A DNA stretch of 64,000 nucleotides, taken from Symsagittifera roscoffensis (taxonomy: Eukaryota > Xenacoelomorpha > Acoela > Convolutidae). The position numbers and the translations under genes are program-made. A model generated the notes under the pieces. The model did no database searches and was not told the origin of the DNA. It saw only the letters and a program-made list of their open reading frames with translations. The stretch is taken from contig NC_087066.1 in assembly GCF_963678635.1 (NCBI RefSeq), positions 11,578,517 to 11,642,516 on the forward strand. The letters run 5' to 3'. Shown here in pieces: positions 20,502 through 30,409 of this stretch. Every line of letters starts with the position of its first letter. The first letter of the stretch is position 1.

Positions 20502-21117
20502 GTACGCTCGCAGGCGCTTGCATCGTCTCGTCGAAGTATCTTCGGAGGGCCGCCCTCCAAGAGATTTCCAGTAGTTTTTCCAGCCCGATTTCGTTCGCCT
20601 CCGAGGACATTACCGTGCCGTATTCTTTCCGATTTAGGTTAGAATTCTCCGTAAGCCCTTTCAGATATTCCTGCATGGCTCGCTTCTCGCTCCAAGCCAT
20701 CAGGTGCCCTCTCGCGGAGTTCCTCGCCTTCAACATCTCCACATAACCCCCTGCTGGATCTCCCATGTGGACCGATTCCGTCACAGAGACTCGACTGTAC
20801 TCGACCACGTCAAGTTGTCCCTCCAGTCTCATCCGGGCCATGTTGGTTCGCGAGGGCCTGTAGTCTTCAAGTCCTCCAGATCCACACTGACTGATGATCT
20901 CCATCTCTAACTTCGTGTCTGCCAGGGTTCGTGCAGTCTTCTTTGATTTCGTGGCTGTTGTGGTCAGACCTGCCAAGAGCATAGGGGGTATCAGGTTCTC
21001 TTTTTCTCCCCCGACCAGCGTCGCACAATCTCCTTGCCCGCTCTCGCCTGAACGACCTGCGCTCGTCAAAGAGACCACCACTGTGCTGGCTTTTGACTTC
21101 ACCACTCTCTGGTTCAC
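20476..21117 (-). CDS. Element A post-pol ORF, unknown
   Basis: About 213 codons. The N-terminus is Ser/Thr-rich and low in complexity. The C-terminal half carries a conserved-looking helical segment that leads directly into the 20501-19788 frame. The matching region of element B is 44548-44937 plus its flank, but similarity is weak. No function is assigned. Confidence 0.5.
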   Translation of the reverse strand: MNQRVVKSKASTVVVSLTSAGRSGESGQGDCATLVGGEKENLIPPMLLAGLTTTATKSKKTARTLADTKLEMEIISQCGSGGLEDYRPSRTNMARMRLEGQLDVVEYSRVSVTESVHMGDPAGGYVEMLKARNSARGHLMAWSEKRAMQEYLKGLTENSNLNRKEYGTVMSSEANEIGLEKLLEISWRAALRRYFDETMQAPASVLGSSVHEY

Positions 21118-21395
21118 GGCTCGACTTCCTGTCTTCCCTTTCAGCCGCTTCGGCCCTTTTTTGGCTCATCTGACGGGTTATTTCTTCGTGACCTGCTGAT
21201 CATCGGCACTGTCCTCTGTAACTGACTCGGTCAGAACATCAGATTCTATGGAGCTCATTATTTTCTCCAGGACCTCACGCATAATGGGTTGGTTTAATCC
21301 CACCTTCATTATGGACTGTGTCCCTTATCTTCGTATCCCGTCCCATGACCTTTCCATGAAGTTCACTCTGTTCCAGGTTGCCCCTGTCTTGCTTT

Positions 21396-21920
21396 CTAGT
21401 TCACTGTGGTATCTCTCCCATTCCTCTCCAACGTCTCAATCGTCTCCGACGTCTGTATCTCTATTTCGCTCACCCTCACTCTCTTTGGAGGAGGAGCAGC
21501 TGTTGGAGAGTCGACTGAATATGACGGGCCTGGCCCATCACGTTGTCGTTTCGCTCCGATGAGCGGCTGCGCAGGTTGGGTCGGCAAGGGCAACTCACCT
21601 AGCCTGTGGTTCCTCTGTTCACCTAGTCCTGGCTCACGAGCCAGGTCGTGGCCAGACATTTCTCCACGCCGCCATCTCATCAGTCGGTTTCGACCTCTCT
21701 CGGCGGTCCCGGACTCACCGAAGGCTAACATCAACACAACTTCTGTAGGGCAATTCCCTCGACCCTCTCGTCCTAACGCATTGAGGAGCGCAACCACAAA
21801 CATCGCCAGCCCCGGGTCTTCTTGTGTAAAGTCACAATCGATCAGCCGCTGATAGATCTCGTCTAGAGTCGCTCCTAGACTCGCTGAGAGGAATTCCATT
21901 AGTTCATTCGTGTCACCCAT
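21396..21920 (-). CDS. Element A ORF, homologue of the N-terminal domain of B ORF3
   Basis: About 174 codons. The N-terminal about 120 residues parallel element B 48769-49323: a helical start, (I/L)YQRLxDxDFTQ-like motif, VVLMLAF/AVLMVGY, DLAREPGL (DLARNPGL in B) and a GELPLPT motif. In B this domain leads into an SGNH hydrolase. In A it leads into a proline-rich and basic segment (PPPKRVRV) and stops. No SGNH motif is found downstream in A, so that domain is lost here or was gained in B. Confidence 0.65.
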   Translation of the reverse strand: MGDTNELMEFLSASLGATLDEIYQRLIDCDFTQEDPGLAMFVVALLNALGREGRGNCPTEVVLMLAFGESGTAERGRNRLMRWRRGEMSGHDLAREPGLGEQRNHRLGELPLPTQPAQPLIGAKRQRDGPGPSYSVDSPTAAPPPKRVRVSEIEIQTSETIETLERNGRDTTVN

Positions 21921-22385
21921 TTCTTATCGTGTTGATTTTCGTGTCGTGAAGTTTCTTCCGGCTCATTTGATTCAATGAATTCAATAAACAATTTCTGATC
22001 AATCAAGATCTAAAAAACAAGTCGCGATTTACAACCGTCATTTTTGGATAAAACATCATTCAAATCTTTAAAATTCTTCATTGAAATTCTCTTCTCAATT
22101 CTGATTTAAAATTTAGCACCAAGGTGGATCGTCCATCTTCATCTTTGCCAAGGTAGCACAAATGAGCGCTGTCACCTTGACTACCTGGAGTATTCTAGGT
22201 CTTTTATGACACAAAACATAAAAGATATCATAATAATAACATAACACATAAACATCACACATTTACACTCTCATATACGAACATAACCCCTAATAGCTAA
22301 CCTAAAACTTAATCCTAATCTAAAACTTGACCCTAGTTCCTATTAAGTGAACTTAATAAAAACCACTTATCGCCGAATGCAATTC
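21921..22385. other. Non-coding spacer in element A
   Basis: AT-rich spacer between the macro-like segment and the first post-pol ORF. It could hold a splice acceptor or internal promoter for the downstream ORFs. I do not see a specific signal. Confidence 0.4.
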
Positions 22386-22996
22386 CTAGCTTAGATAGTA
22401 TTTTTTATGTAAGTAAACCTCTATGCCAGTTTCTGAAAATATCACATGTACCAGGGCATACAACTCTCTCGGGTGTAGCTTTCCCCTATTAGGAGCATAT
22501 ACTGGTAACGAGAGAGAGGTCACTCCTTTCTCAACCAGAAAATCCCTAAGTCGAGTCAAGGCCAATACCAAGCTCTCTGGATCTACGTGTTGCCTATCAG
22601 TGGCCTTAGTAACCAGGAGACACAAATATTTCCCTGGTATCTGTGATGCAACAGGGGGCAGCGCTATCATCCCTCCCACACCAGGCCTCTGTTTCCATAA
22701 AAACTCGATGTTCCTTTACTCTCTTTTGAAATCAGCCGCTAGTGCTGTTTTGAAGCTTACATCCGCGGTTATCGCTATTCCGTGAGTATGAAATCGCTGT
22801 CCGTTATGACGGTATTGTTTGAATAATGGCTCGGTAGGTCAAAATAAGATTCAAAAATTTGTCCAAAAGGTGGTTTTTTAGCGTTCTCGCCCTCCGTCTC
22901 CAGTTCTCCGGTTTCTCTTGCCGATTTTAATTTTTTAATGATCAGATTTTTGGTATGGGTGAGTCCTACCCCCACTCCCCGGACAAAACTATCCAT
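22386..22996 (-). pseudogene. Macro-like domain of element A, broken
   Basis: It matches element B 50522-51375. The N-terminal part has RGVGVGLTHT and a TDSDF strand. A frame change near 22775 and an in-frame TAA near 22730 interrupt ADVSF...ADFKRE. The C-terminal part (22386-22679) has PGKYLCLLVTKA, a long helix with LTRLRDFLVEKGV, a strand TSLSLPVYAP and a final VIFSETGIEVYLHKK. That order (Y-x2-LLVTK, helix, S-x-P strand, helix, VF-x-ET-x-I-x-V) resembles TARG1/OARD1-type macro domains. Such domains bind or remove ADP-ribose. The glycine loop of the N-terminal half is not well preserved, so activity is uncertain. Confidence 0.6.
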
Positions 22997-23131
22997 CGAC
23001 GTCCCCGTCGATCGCCCAAAGTCTAGGAGATCGAGGTTGGATTGTGGAACACGTAGAGGACCATCTGGGTCGACCCAGTTGGACTCGGTATTGTCATGAC
23101 TGACGTATTTGATGCCGTCTTTATCGACGTC

Positions 23132-23662
23132 TTAAATCGTCTGGATTGTCTCTTTTGGATCTGTCGGCAGATCATGGAGCCATTCGAGCACCCGCAAGTT
23201 CGTTAGTTCTTGCTCATGAGTCTGTTCCGCTTCTGGTTCGAACTCCACTTCTGGTTCTGATCGATCATCGATCCAATCCTGATCCATGTCATTCACCAAG
23301 TCGATTTCTTCTAGCACCGCCACTTCGTCCAGTCCTACCGGCGAGTCCATCATATCACTTACAACTATCCTGTCCACGACGAAGTCCTCGCCGTACTGAT
23401 TTTATTTCTTCTTGTTTTTTCCTCTCTTGCTCTGGCGTGTTTCCATGGTGAGAGGAAAGTCAGGCTGTATTCCTTTGTCAATTTCAATTTGTTCCGGGCA
23501 GTCCCAGTCTTCCTCGGCATAAGGAAGAGTTGCATCGTCCACCTCTACTCGCTCGGTCAACTCCAGATCCAGTGGTAGGTCGCAATCGTCCACCACCTCA
23601 TTCCCGTCGTTTTTGTCGCGAGTACCCCTTTCATTCACCTCACAAGTAGGATCCACTATCAA
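23132..23662 (-). CDS. Acidic C-terminal tail of element A pol, split
   Basis: Two frames (23402-23662 and 23132-23377) of mostly Asp and Glu. The first has CEVNERGTRDK and an EEDWDCPEQ motif, matching CELNEKGTREK and EEDWNDPEQ in element B (51357-52001), so it is the end of the pol polyprotein. A very short gap separates it from the integrase frame. The second links to the macro-like domain. No enzymatic motif. Confidence 0.6.
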
Positions 23663-23671
23663 ATAGTCTCC

Positions 23672-26600
23672 CTATTGCATGTCCGCTGGGATGCACCAGT
23701 CCTCTGACGAGGCATTGTGTGGTTTGATATTTTCGTAATGAGCTGCTCTTTCAGTGCTCAATCGATAAAAACGACCTCCTTGGTGCATCTCTGTTATCTG
23801 AACTGGACCACGCCATTTCTTTAATAATTTCTTGGTTCCTTTTGGTGGAACCACTTCCTGGAACACCCAGAAGTAGTCGCCAACTGAGTATTCTTTTGCA
23901 TCGGCTGTCATTTTATCAAACCTCCTTTTTTGTCTAATTTGCGCCTGTTGCGTATTCCTCCTGCATAAGTCATTGAGGTCCTGCTGTCTTCTAATAACAT
24001 TCCGCACGTACGTATGCGGTGCTGTTCTCTTCCCTTCATATTCAGGATAGAAAAACGTCAACGGAAGCGCTTTTTCGTGACCCGTTAGCATCATGTGCGG
24101 ACTTATTCCCGTGGTGGAATGCTCCGTGCTATTGTAAGCACCCATCACTTGCGGCAAGTGCTTGTCCCAGTCATCCATGTAGCGTGAGCAATAGACTCTC
24201 AGCATGGATACCAGTGTGCGATTTTGCCTCTCGACTAGGCCATTCGTTTGCGGATGATAAGTGGTCGAGTGGGCCTGCGCTACCTGCGACCTTTTCATTA
24301 ACTCCTTCGTGAGATCACCCACGAGTGCTTTGCCATTGTCCGATTGGAATGTGATGGGGCAGCCATGCCTCGCTATCCACACATTTATCAAATGATCGCA
24401 TGTTTCTTCCGCCGATGCTGTCATGCAGGGTGCTGCCTCCGCATACTTCGTAAAATGGTCGATCATTACCAGCACCTGATTATAACCCGTTGCTGTCATG
24501 TAGATCTTCTGATGATCAATTTGCACCAGTTCGTTGAATCCCGACGACTCTATTGACTGTAGAGGGAACCTTAGTTTCCTGGGATCCTTCGCCTGTTGAC
24601 ATGACAGGCATGCGGCGATCCACTTCTCACAAGCCTTCTTCAATCCCGGCCGTTCGAATCGTTTCTGTATCCTATTGTACACTTTGTCCACGCCTTGATG
24701 GCCCATCTGATCATGTGAACGAAAGAGCAATTCGGTCTGGTACAACTGTGGTAACACTATCGAATTGTATTTATAAAGGACCTTATCCTCCTCTTTGCGT
24801 TTACAGGCTACGATTCCGTCTTTATTCAGGTACAGTAGGTCTTTTCTCTTCATATAAAATTGCTTCAAAATCTTGTAATTGTCCTCCTCCAAGTCTCCTT
24901 TGTCAGGTGCTCCATTCTCGATCCATCTCTTCAGATTGCTCGTCATTCTATCATTTCGTTGAGCCCATAGGAGATCCGACAGCCAGTATTCGGCTTTCAA
25001 ATACGTCTTTATCGCGTTTAAAGGCCCGCTCATTATCTCTGGAGCCTGAGCATCGTCCATCAACTTGACACACCATATCTTCTTCAAAGGCGTCGCTTCC
25101 TGCACAGATGGTTCCAGATTGGTACGGACGACGGTGCCATGTGGCAGCAATCTGGTTGGGCGCTTCGAGACTGCTATCAGCTCGAGCTCATCGGCGGCAT
25201 TATCTACCACAGTGCCCTCTTCATCTGAGGTGTACCTGTCCCTGTCTGGATCGTGATGCATTTCTCGGTCCAGCCCGCGCTGCTTCCAGTTTATCAACAC
25301 GGAGTGGATCGCGATCTCAGATATATCGGAATTGGAAGTTGTTTCAGATGTGTTGTCCCAGGACTGGGGCCTCGAGTCAACACTTGAGCCGACTGATTCC
25401 CCAACACCATATTCCGACTTGTCTGAGATGTTTCTCGACTCCCCGGACAAAACTCTGTCCCTCGGTTGCCTCGAATCCGACTCCCCGCACAACATTCTAT
25501 CCCTCAGTTGTCTAAACAACCTCTCCCGGGATAAGTCGTCCTGTACGGGCTCAAAGGTGTCAGACTCCTCAGACAAGTCGTCCTTGACGAGCTCGAAGGT
25601 ATTAGACTCCCCGGACATTGTCTCGTCCCCGGACGAACAATCTGGGCTCGGCTCGTATTCTTCTCTTGCATCCGTGAAGTGCACTTTCCTCGCAAAGCTA
25701 GATCTCGACTTGATCCTGACTTCTTCAGTGGCTTGGGTCTGATTCAGTGTCCCATGTTCAGTGAACAAAGTTCTCAACAAGACTTCCTTCGGCATTGAGC
25801 TCACCAGCTGGTTGACTATCGACCTGCAATCCCGTTCATGACCTCGGCTGCGAATGGACACTGGCATCTTCTCTGTTTTCTCATTGACAGTCAACCGCTG
25901 CATGGTCTCCATCCACTCGCGATCATGCCGATCCACTTCCCTGTCCAACAAGTCACGGAGCTTCCCCATGACTTCCGGTGCCACGTTCACCGTCCTGTTC
26001 AATAGAGCTATGCTGTTTATACCCAGTCTGGTAAGTTCTTGCTGTACCAAATTGGATCGGACTAGCAGATCCAGCGGAACGGGCTCGCCCCTGGCTGAAA
26101 CCTTTATCTCCACGGCCGTCTCCACTGGAAGGTCAGGGTGTCCGGGTATAGGATGCCCTGACTTGTCTAACCACCTAGTAAGTGGCAGTTTGTCGCAGGT
26201 TTCCTTGTCCAGAAATGAAAACCCGTCTTTGATTTCCGATTGGTTAGCCTTCTTCTCCTCGAGGCGCTCATAGAATTCTGTCTTTTTACTGAGGCTATCT
26301 GCGTTCTGGTGCTTATCACGGGTACGGTGCTCTATGATCATGTGGTATCCATCTTGGCGCACGATCCAACGACCAATATAACTTTGGTCCATCGAATAGG
26401 TTTTCAGCCAGGCAAGGGCACGATTATCCACACGTAACTTGAAGGGAGCACTCCCCAAGTAGGCTCTGCATTTTTCCATGAAAGTGATCACCGCGAACAT
26501 CTCCGCTTTTGGTGCGCCGTACTTCATCTCAGTATCACTCAGGACCTTACTCCCGTAGGCTATCGGACGGAGAACCGTTCTCCCGTTCCACTCCTGCTCC

Positions 26601-26842
26601 TCGTGAAGTATGCCCGATATCGCAACCACCGATGCATCCGTGTCCAGCACGAACATCCCCTTCTCTGTTGGCATGCCGAGGACCGGTGCCTCGCTAAGTT
26701 CACGTTTGATGTTCTCAAATGAAATTTGTGCCTCATCAGTCCAAGTGAATTTTTTGCCCTTGTTGTTCATCAACCGCTGCATGGGGTATATTTTGTCAGC
26801 GTACTCCTTGATAATTTCTCGATAATAATTAGCAAACCCCAA
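23672..26842 (-). CDS. Element A pol: RT thumb, RNase H, spacer, integrase
   Basis: A 1056-codon frame. The start is the RT C-terminus (GFANYYREIIKEYADK). RNase H follows with VLDTDASVVAISG, a KAEMFAV glutamate and a LRVDNRALAWL aspartate. A highly acidic linker of about 330 residues with degenerate SGES...DDLS repeats separates it from the integrase. The integrase has an HHCC finger (HDQMGHQ...CLSCQ) and a DDE core: D in VQIDHQ, D in FQSDNGK and E in GLVERQNR. The end shows a GPVQITEMHQGGRFYRL segment typical of the Gypsy integrase C-terminus. The break from the RT frame occurs at an A7 run near 26840, where the frames overlap. Confidence 0.88.
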   Translation of the reverse strand: MGFANYYREIIKEYADKIYPMQRLMNNKGKKFTWTDEAQISFENIKRELSEAPVLGMPTEKGMFVLDTDASVVAISGILHEEQEWNGRTVLRPIAYGSKVLSDTEMKYGAPKAEMFAVITFMEKCRAYLGSAPFKLRVDNRALAWLKTYSMDQSYIGRWIVRQDGYHMIIEHRTRDKHQNADSLSKKTEFYERLEEKKANQSEIKDGFSFLDKETCDKLPLTRWLDKSGHPIPGHPDLPVETAVEIKVSARGEPVPLDLLVRSNLVQQELTRLGINSIALLNRTVNVAPEVMGKLRDLLDREVDRHDREWMETMQRLTVNEKTEKMPVSIRSRGHERDCRSIVNQLVSSMPKEVLLRTLFTEHGTLNQTQATEEVRIKSRSSFARKVHFTDAREEYEPSPDCSSGDETMSGESNTFELVKDDLSEESDTFEPVQDDLSRERLFRQLRDRMLCGESDSRQPRDRVLSGESRNISDKSEYGVGESVGSSVDSRPQSWDNTSETTSNSDISEIAIHSVLINWKQRGLDREMHHDPDRDRYTSDEEGTVVDNAADELELIAVSKRPTRLLPHGTVVRTNLEPSVQEATPLKKIWCVKLMDDAQAPEIMSGPLNAIKTYLKAEYWLSDLLWAQRNDRMTSNLKRWIENGAPDKGDLEEDNYKILKQFYMKRKDLLYLNKDGIVACKRKEEDKVLYKYNSIVLPQLYQTELLFRSHDQMGHQGVDKVYNRIQKRFERPGLKKACEKWIAACLSCQQAKDPRKLRFPLQSIESSGFNELVQIDHQKIYMTATGYNQVLVMIDHFTKYAEAAPCMTASAEETCDHLINVWIARHGCPITFQSDNGKALVGDLTKELMKRSQVAQAHSTTYHPQTNGLVERQNRTLVSMLRVYCSRYMDDWDKHLPQVMGAYNSTEHSTTGISPHMMLTGHEKALPLTFFYPEYEGKRTAPHTYVRNVIRRQQDLNDLCRRNTQQAQIRQKRRFDKMTADAKEYSVGDYFWVFQEVVPPKGTKKLLKKWRGPVQITEMHQGGRFYRLSTERAAHYENIKPHNASSEDWCIPADMQ

Positions 26843-27437
26843 AAAAACTCATCAGCTGCGTATCTGTTCTAGGTGCCTTCCAGGTCAGCACCGCTTCGAC
26901 CGCTTCAGGATCTGGTCTCACTCCATGCTTATCCACCAGGCGGCCCAGATACTTTATGGAGTCTCTGAGGATTTCACACTTAGAGGGTTTACATTTCAGG
27001 CCCGCCTGCTTCATGCAAGTAAACACCTCATCTAACCTCCCTATATGGTCCTCTAAGGTTGGTGTTGCAATCACGACATCATCGACATAACACATGATGA
27101 GATTCCCGTATTTCTTAGTCACGCTCGTGAGTGCCTGGGCCATCAGTCGCTGGAATGTGGCCGTCGCGTTGCACAATCCGATCGGCATCCTTTTCCACTG
27201 GAACAATCCCAGCTCGCACGCGAAGCCCGTTTTTTCACGATCTTGCTTTCGGAATTGCACTTGCCAGAACGCAGAGCCCAAATCTAACGTCGTGAAGAAC
27301 TTCGCGTCTCCCAGCTTGGATAGGATCTCATCGATGCGGGGAATCGGGTATGCGTCCTTTATAGTCACTGCGTTCAGATAACGGAAATCACAACAAAACC
27401 TGAGTTGACCCCTTTTTTTTCGCCATGACCACGCCAC
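26829..27437 (-). CDS. Element A reverse transcriptase core
   Basis: About 203 codons with FCCDFRYLNAVT, TTLDLGSAFWQV (motif A), a PIGLCNATATFQRLM segment (usually PFGL) and CYVDDVVIATP (motif C). This is the Ty3/Gypsy RT pattern. Upstream it is cut from the protease frame near a T8 run at 27413-27420, and downstream it joins pol at 26842. It acts in cytoplasmic particles to copy the element RNA. Confidence 0.88.
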   Translation of the reverse strand: MAWSWRKKRGQLRFCCDFRYLNAVTIKDAYPIPRIDEILSKLGDAKFFTTLDLGSAFWQVQFRKQDREKTGFACELGLFQWKRMPIGLCNATATFQRLMAQALTSVTKKYGNLIMCYVDDVVIATPTLEDHIGRLDEVFTCMKQAGLKCKPSKCEILRDSIKYLGRLVDKHGVRPDPEAVEAVLTWKAPRTDTQLMSFFGVC

Positions 27438-27602
27438 AAGTCCACGGGGACTTCGACGGCTCGATCATGTCATACTCCATTAACATCTCAATTTCCTTCC
27501 TGCACGCTTCTGACTTGTGAGGGTTCATTTTTCTCACCTTTTCCCTATGAGGTACCGAGCCCTCTTCTATCTCAATCTCGTGTTCTTCAAAATTACAGCA
27601 AC

Positions 27603-28586
27603 CTATGTCCGCCTTATGTTTCGAAAAATGTCTGCGTTCCGACTTAGCACCGCCCTGAGCGAATCTAGTTCCTTGTCTGATATTTTACCCTTCAAATGTT
27701 CTATCTCAGGTAGGACCGGTTTATTCGCTGCTAACTCTGTTTCTGTCGGCCTCTCGGGAAAGTTGGAACAACTAGACAACCCATCATCTGTTTCCGACTT
27801 CATTGAAAACAATTTCCTAGAAGATTTCAATTCATTCACTCTCTTCAATATACATTCCTGGTTCGCATGCAAGGGACATTTAGTTACATCAAACTTTTTC
27901 AAGTTCTCCACACTCTGAAAGTCTGTGTTCAGAGGCAAAGCATAGCCAAGTTTCTTTCCCCTCTGTATTGTCACTGTTGTTACTTCTGTGTTCAACAACA
28001 CACTCACACACAGTCCGCTCTGAGTGAGTGAGAAGCTTCTTCCTAAAAGAGCCGAGCTTTTACTGTTTGGATTTGGTACCAGACAAACCTGTCTGTCATT
28101 GCTGAGTTCATTCAAGTTCCTCATTCTAAACGTCGCTATTACGGCTTGATTTGGTTTCAATCTAACTTTTCGATCCAGAAAAATCGGCACCTTGGCCTGG
28201 TTAATTAAGATCCTATTAGGGCGTTTCTTTTCATACTTTCTCTCAATATCCTTGATCCTAATCAACCCGTCATTGAGGTCGATCGTGACATCAAAGTTGC
28301 GTACGAAGTCCCTCCCTAAGATGAACTGATCGGATTCGTCCAAATTCTCCACTACTAGGAAGCTCATCCTAAGATGTCTTCCTGCAAGCTGCAGTGAAAT
28401 GATCGAGGTTCGTCCAGTCACATAGATCGCTCCCTGATTGGCAGCTGCCAACCTGATGTTTGTCGGTATGAGATCCGACCTCTCGAAACCCATGTTGGTC
28501 CAAGTTTTGACTGGCATGACGCTAACCACTGCTCCCGTGTCTAGCAGTCCCTTTACTGAAAGTTGTCTGCCTTGCACGTCCAGCAC
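27603..28586 (-). CDS. Element A aspartic protease and linker to RT
   Basis: About 327 codons. The retropepsin active site is GLLDTGAVVSVMP near residue 13, and a flap-like region and ILGRDFVRNFDV follow. The later half is a linker ending in a region with Cys and His before RT. Cleavage of gag-pol is the expected role. The N-terminal edge is cut from the gag frame by a frameshift near 28600-28690. Confidence 0.82.
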   Translation of the reverse strand: MLDVQGRQLSVKGLLDTGAVVSVMPVKTWTNMGFERSDLIPTNIRLAAANQGAIYVTGRTSIISLQLAGRHLRMSFLVVENLDESDQFILGRDFVRNFDVTIDLNDGLIRIKDIERKYEKKRPNRILINQAKVPIFLDRKVRLKPNQAVIATFRMRNLNELSNDRQVCLVPNPNSKSSALLGRSFSLTQSGLCVSVLLNTEVTTVTIQRGKKLGYALPLNTDFQSVENLKKFDVTKCPLHANQECILKRVNELKSSRKLFSMKSETDDGLSSCSNFPERPTETELAANKPVLPEIEHLKGKISDKELDSLRAVLSRNADIFRNIRRT

Positions 28587-28689
28587 GCACGTGTACGGCC
28601 AGGTCGGCCTAGCAACCTATGTGCACCACATCTTGTTCAAGCATGGCATTATGTCCGATTCTTCTAACCTTCAGCTCCTCTTGACCAAT

Positions 28690-29775
28690 TTATATCCGGC
28701 CAATCTGATCACTCGCATCAGTTACGTGAGCTTTTGTGTAGATATTGATGCCATCCACATTCATTAGAATCGGGTATGGGCCATGGACTTCGATGTAATG
28801 TCCATCCACTCTCATCAGCCTTGGACCTCCTGTCGTGAGCAGCGCTCGCACTGCCCTGGAGTCCAGTTTGGGATCTTTCTCCCTCAGGTAGTCTGCATAA
28901 ATGTCCAGGTGGACTAGCGTAATCTCGGATGGTTCACTCAAGTTCTTGACCACCTGGTGTCCTGCAACTGAGATGATGGACGTTATCTTCGTCCTTTCCT
29001 TCGTCATGCCGATAGTTCTACCAGATATAACGTTCAGTTTTAGTCCCTGCTTCCTGGGTTCCTCTTTGTCTTCTTTTTCCGTCGTTTTACCCAGAATATT
29101 AAAATTTTCCCGAAGATCTGTGCTCTCCAGTTCTGACCTTACCCATGGCTCCACTTCTTTCGTGGCTAGCTCCTGTTTGAAATTTTGCAACGCTGTCCTT
29201 GCTGCCAGACCGTAATCCACCTTGAGTGGGCTAGCCGACTCTGCCTCCAGGTTCGAGGCTACCACCTCGTCAGGCAGTGTCTTTACCTTCTTAGTCGTAA
29301 AGGTGCTTGGTATCGTCTCCTTTCTCCGAGACTCGGCCTCGTTCATCAGACGTGCTCGATTGGCCTTGACACCCGAAAGCGCCTCTTCGTGGCGGGGATG
29401 TTTTGCGTCCGCCACTGCATCCCAAAACTGAGTGCAATCCGACTTGAAGTGTCCTTCCAAATTACAGAAGAAGCACCTCGGACCATTTTTCATGATGAGC
29501 CCTCTGACGTACTCTTCGTGATCCTCGTCGATTGCATCGACGTCGTCGAGAAAGTAGCCTATTGCCTTCATGTTCTGTTTGTATGCAGAACACGCGGAAA
29601 CGTGATGTTCCATCGAACCACAATTCGCACACGACCTCCTCTTATCCATGTCATCGCGAGGTTTGTACCAACTGGAGTTTGCAGCAGTGTTTGTCCCGCT
29701 GTAGTTACCATAATTGCTGTAACGTTTTTGCGCCCTCGGTATTATTAGTAAATACTCGCATGACTTCATACGCAA
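28690..29775 (-). CDS. Element A gag C-terminus: zinc knuckles and protease approach
   Basis: About 361 codons with two CCHC knuckles: CANCGSMEHHVSAC and CFFCNLEGHFKSDC, both C-x2-C-x4-H-x4-C. The remainder is a linker with conserved positions shared with element B 56124-57434 (LSEPS, HIDVYADYL-like, DGINIYTK). It is nucleocapsid-like and expected to bind the genomic RNA. Confidence 0.82.
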   Translation of the reverse strand: MRMKSCEYLLIIPRAQKRYSNYGNYSGTNTAANSSWYKPRDDMDKRRSCANCGSMEHHVSACSAYKQNMKAIGYFLDDVDAIDEDHEEYVRGLIMKNGPRCFFCNLEGHFKSDCTQFWDAVADAKHPRHEEALSGVKANRARLMNEAESRRKETIPSTFTTKKVKTLPDEVVASNLEAESASPLKVDYGLAARTALQNFKQELATKEVEPWVRSELESTDLRENFNILGKTTEKEDKEEPRKQGLKLNVISGRTIGMTKERTKITSIISVAGHQVVKNLSEPSEITLVHLDIYADYLREKDPKLDSRAVRALLTTGGPRLMRVDGHYIEVHGPYPILMNVDGINIYTKAHVTDASDQIGRI

Positions 29776-29797
29776 ATCATCGGGCGTGGGTACCTGG

Positions 29798-30409
29798 TCA
29801 AGTGACAGGGTGAAGTGTGGCCAACATCGTTTTCAACTCCTCACTCTTTACTCCGTCCATGAACTTCGAAGCAATCGCCAAGTTTCGCTCGGATGTTTTC
29901 TCATCGGGATTGCTTCTCCTCTTAAGCAATTCAACGTCGTCCAAAAATTTGTCTATGGATTCGTCATCTCTTTGACGCCTCTTTTCGAACTTCACCATAG
30001 CCTGGTGCCCTTGTACTCCAGAGCCGAAACGATTCAGCAGGATGTCGAATATCTTGCGAGCGCTGTCTCTCTCATTGGCCCTTTTCGCCATTACACAATT
30101 TAGTGCAGAACCCTCCAGGTTGCTTGTTAGCGCGCTGCACTCTTGTTTCTTGGAGAGACTCTCTTCCTCAAAGTGCAACTTCATCACTTCTATCCAAGTA
30201 TCAATGCAGCCGTCTGACTCGTCTCTGTATGACTTTGGCTTTTTCAGTGTCCTTCTTGACCTCTCTCCTCTCTCGGTTGACTTCGAGAGTTTAGTGATGA
30301 ATGTCTCGAGAGATCTATTCAGAGGCTCAAACATCGAGGCATACATCGTTGTGTCCTGTGAGACTGTAGACAGATCTGGCACTGAACTGACTTGTGGCAC
30401 AGTTGGCAA
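29798..30409 (-). CDS. Element A gag, capsid-like
   Basis: About 203 codons with the retrotransposon gag pattern: DGCIDTWIEVMKLHFE, SNLEGSALNCV, KIFDILLNRFGSG, FEKRRQRDDESIDKFLDDVELL. It is closely paralleled by element B 57533-58213. It overlaps the upstream gag frame and is offset by one frameshift on each side. Confidence 0.82.
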   Translation of the reverse strand: MPTVPQVSSVPDLSTVSQDTTMYASMFEPLNRSLETFITKLSKSTERGERSRRTLKKPKSYRDESDGCIDTWIEVMKLHFEEESLSKKQECSALTSNLEGSALNCVMAKRANERDSARKIFDILLNRFGSGVQGHQAMVKFEKRRQRDDESIDKFLDDVELLKRRSNPDEKTSERNLAIASKFMDGVKSEELKTMLATLHPVT

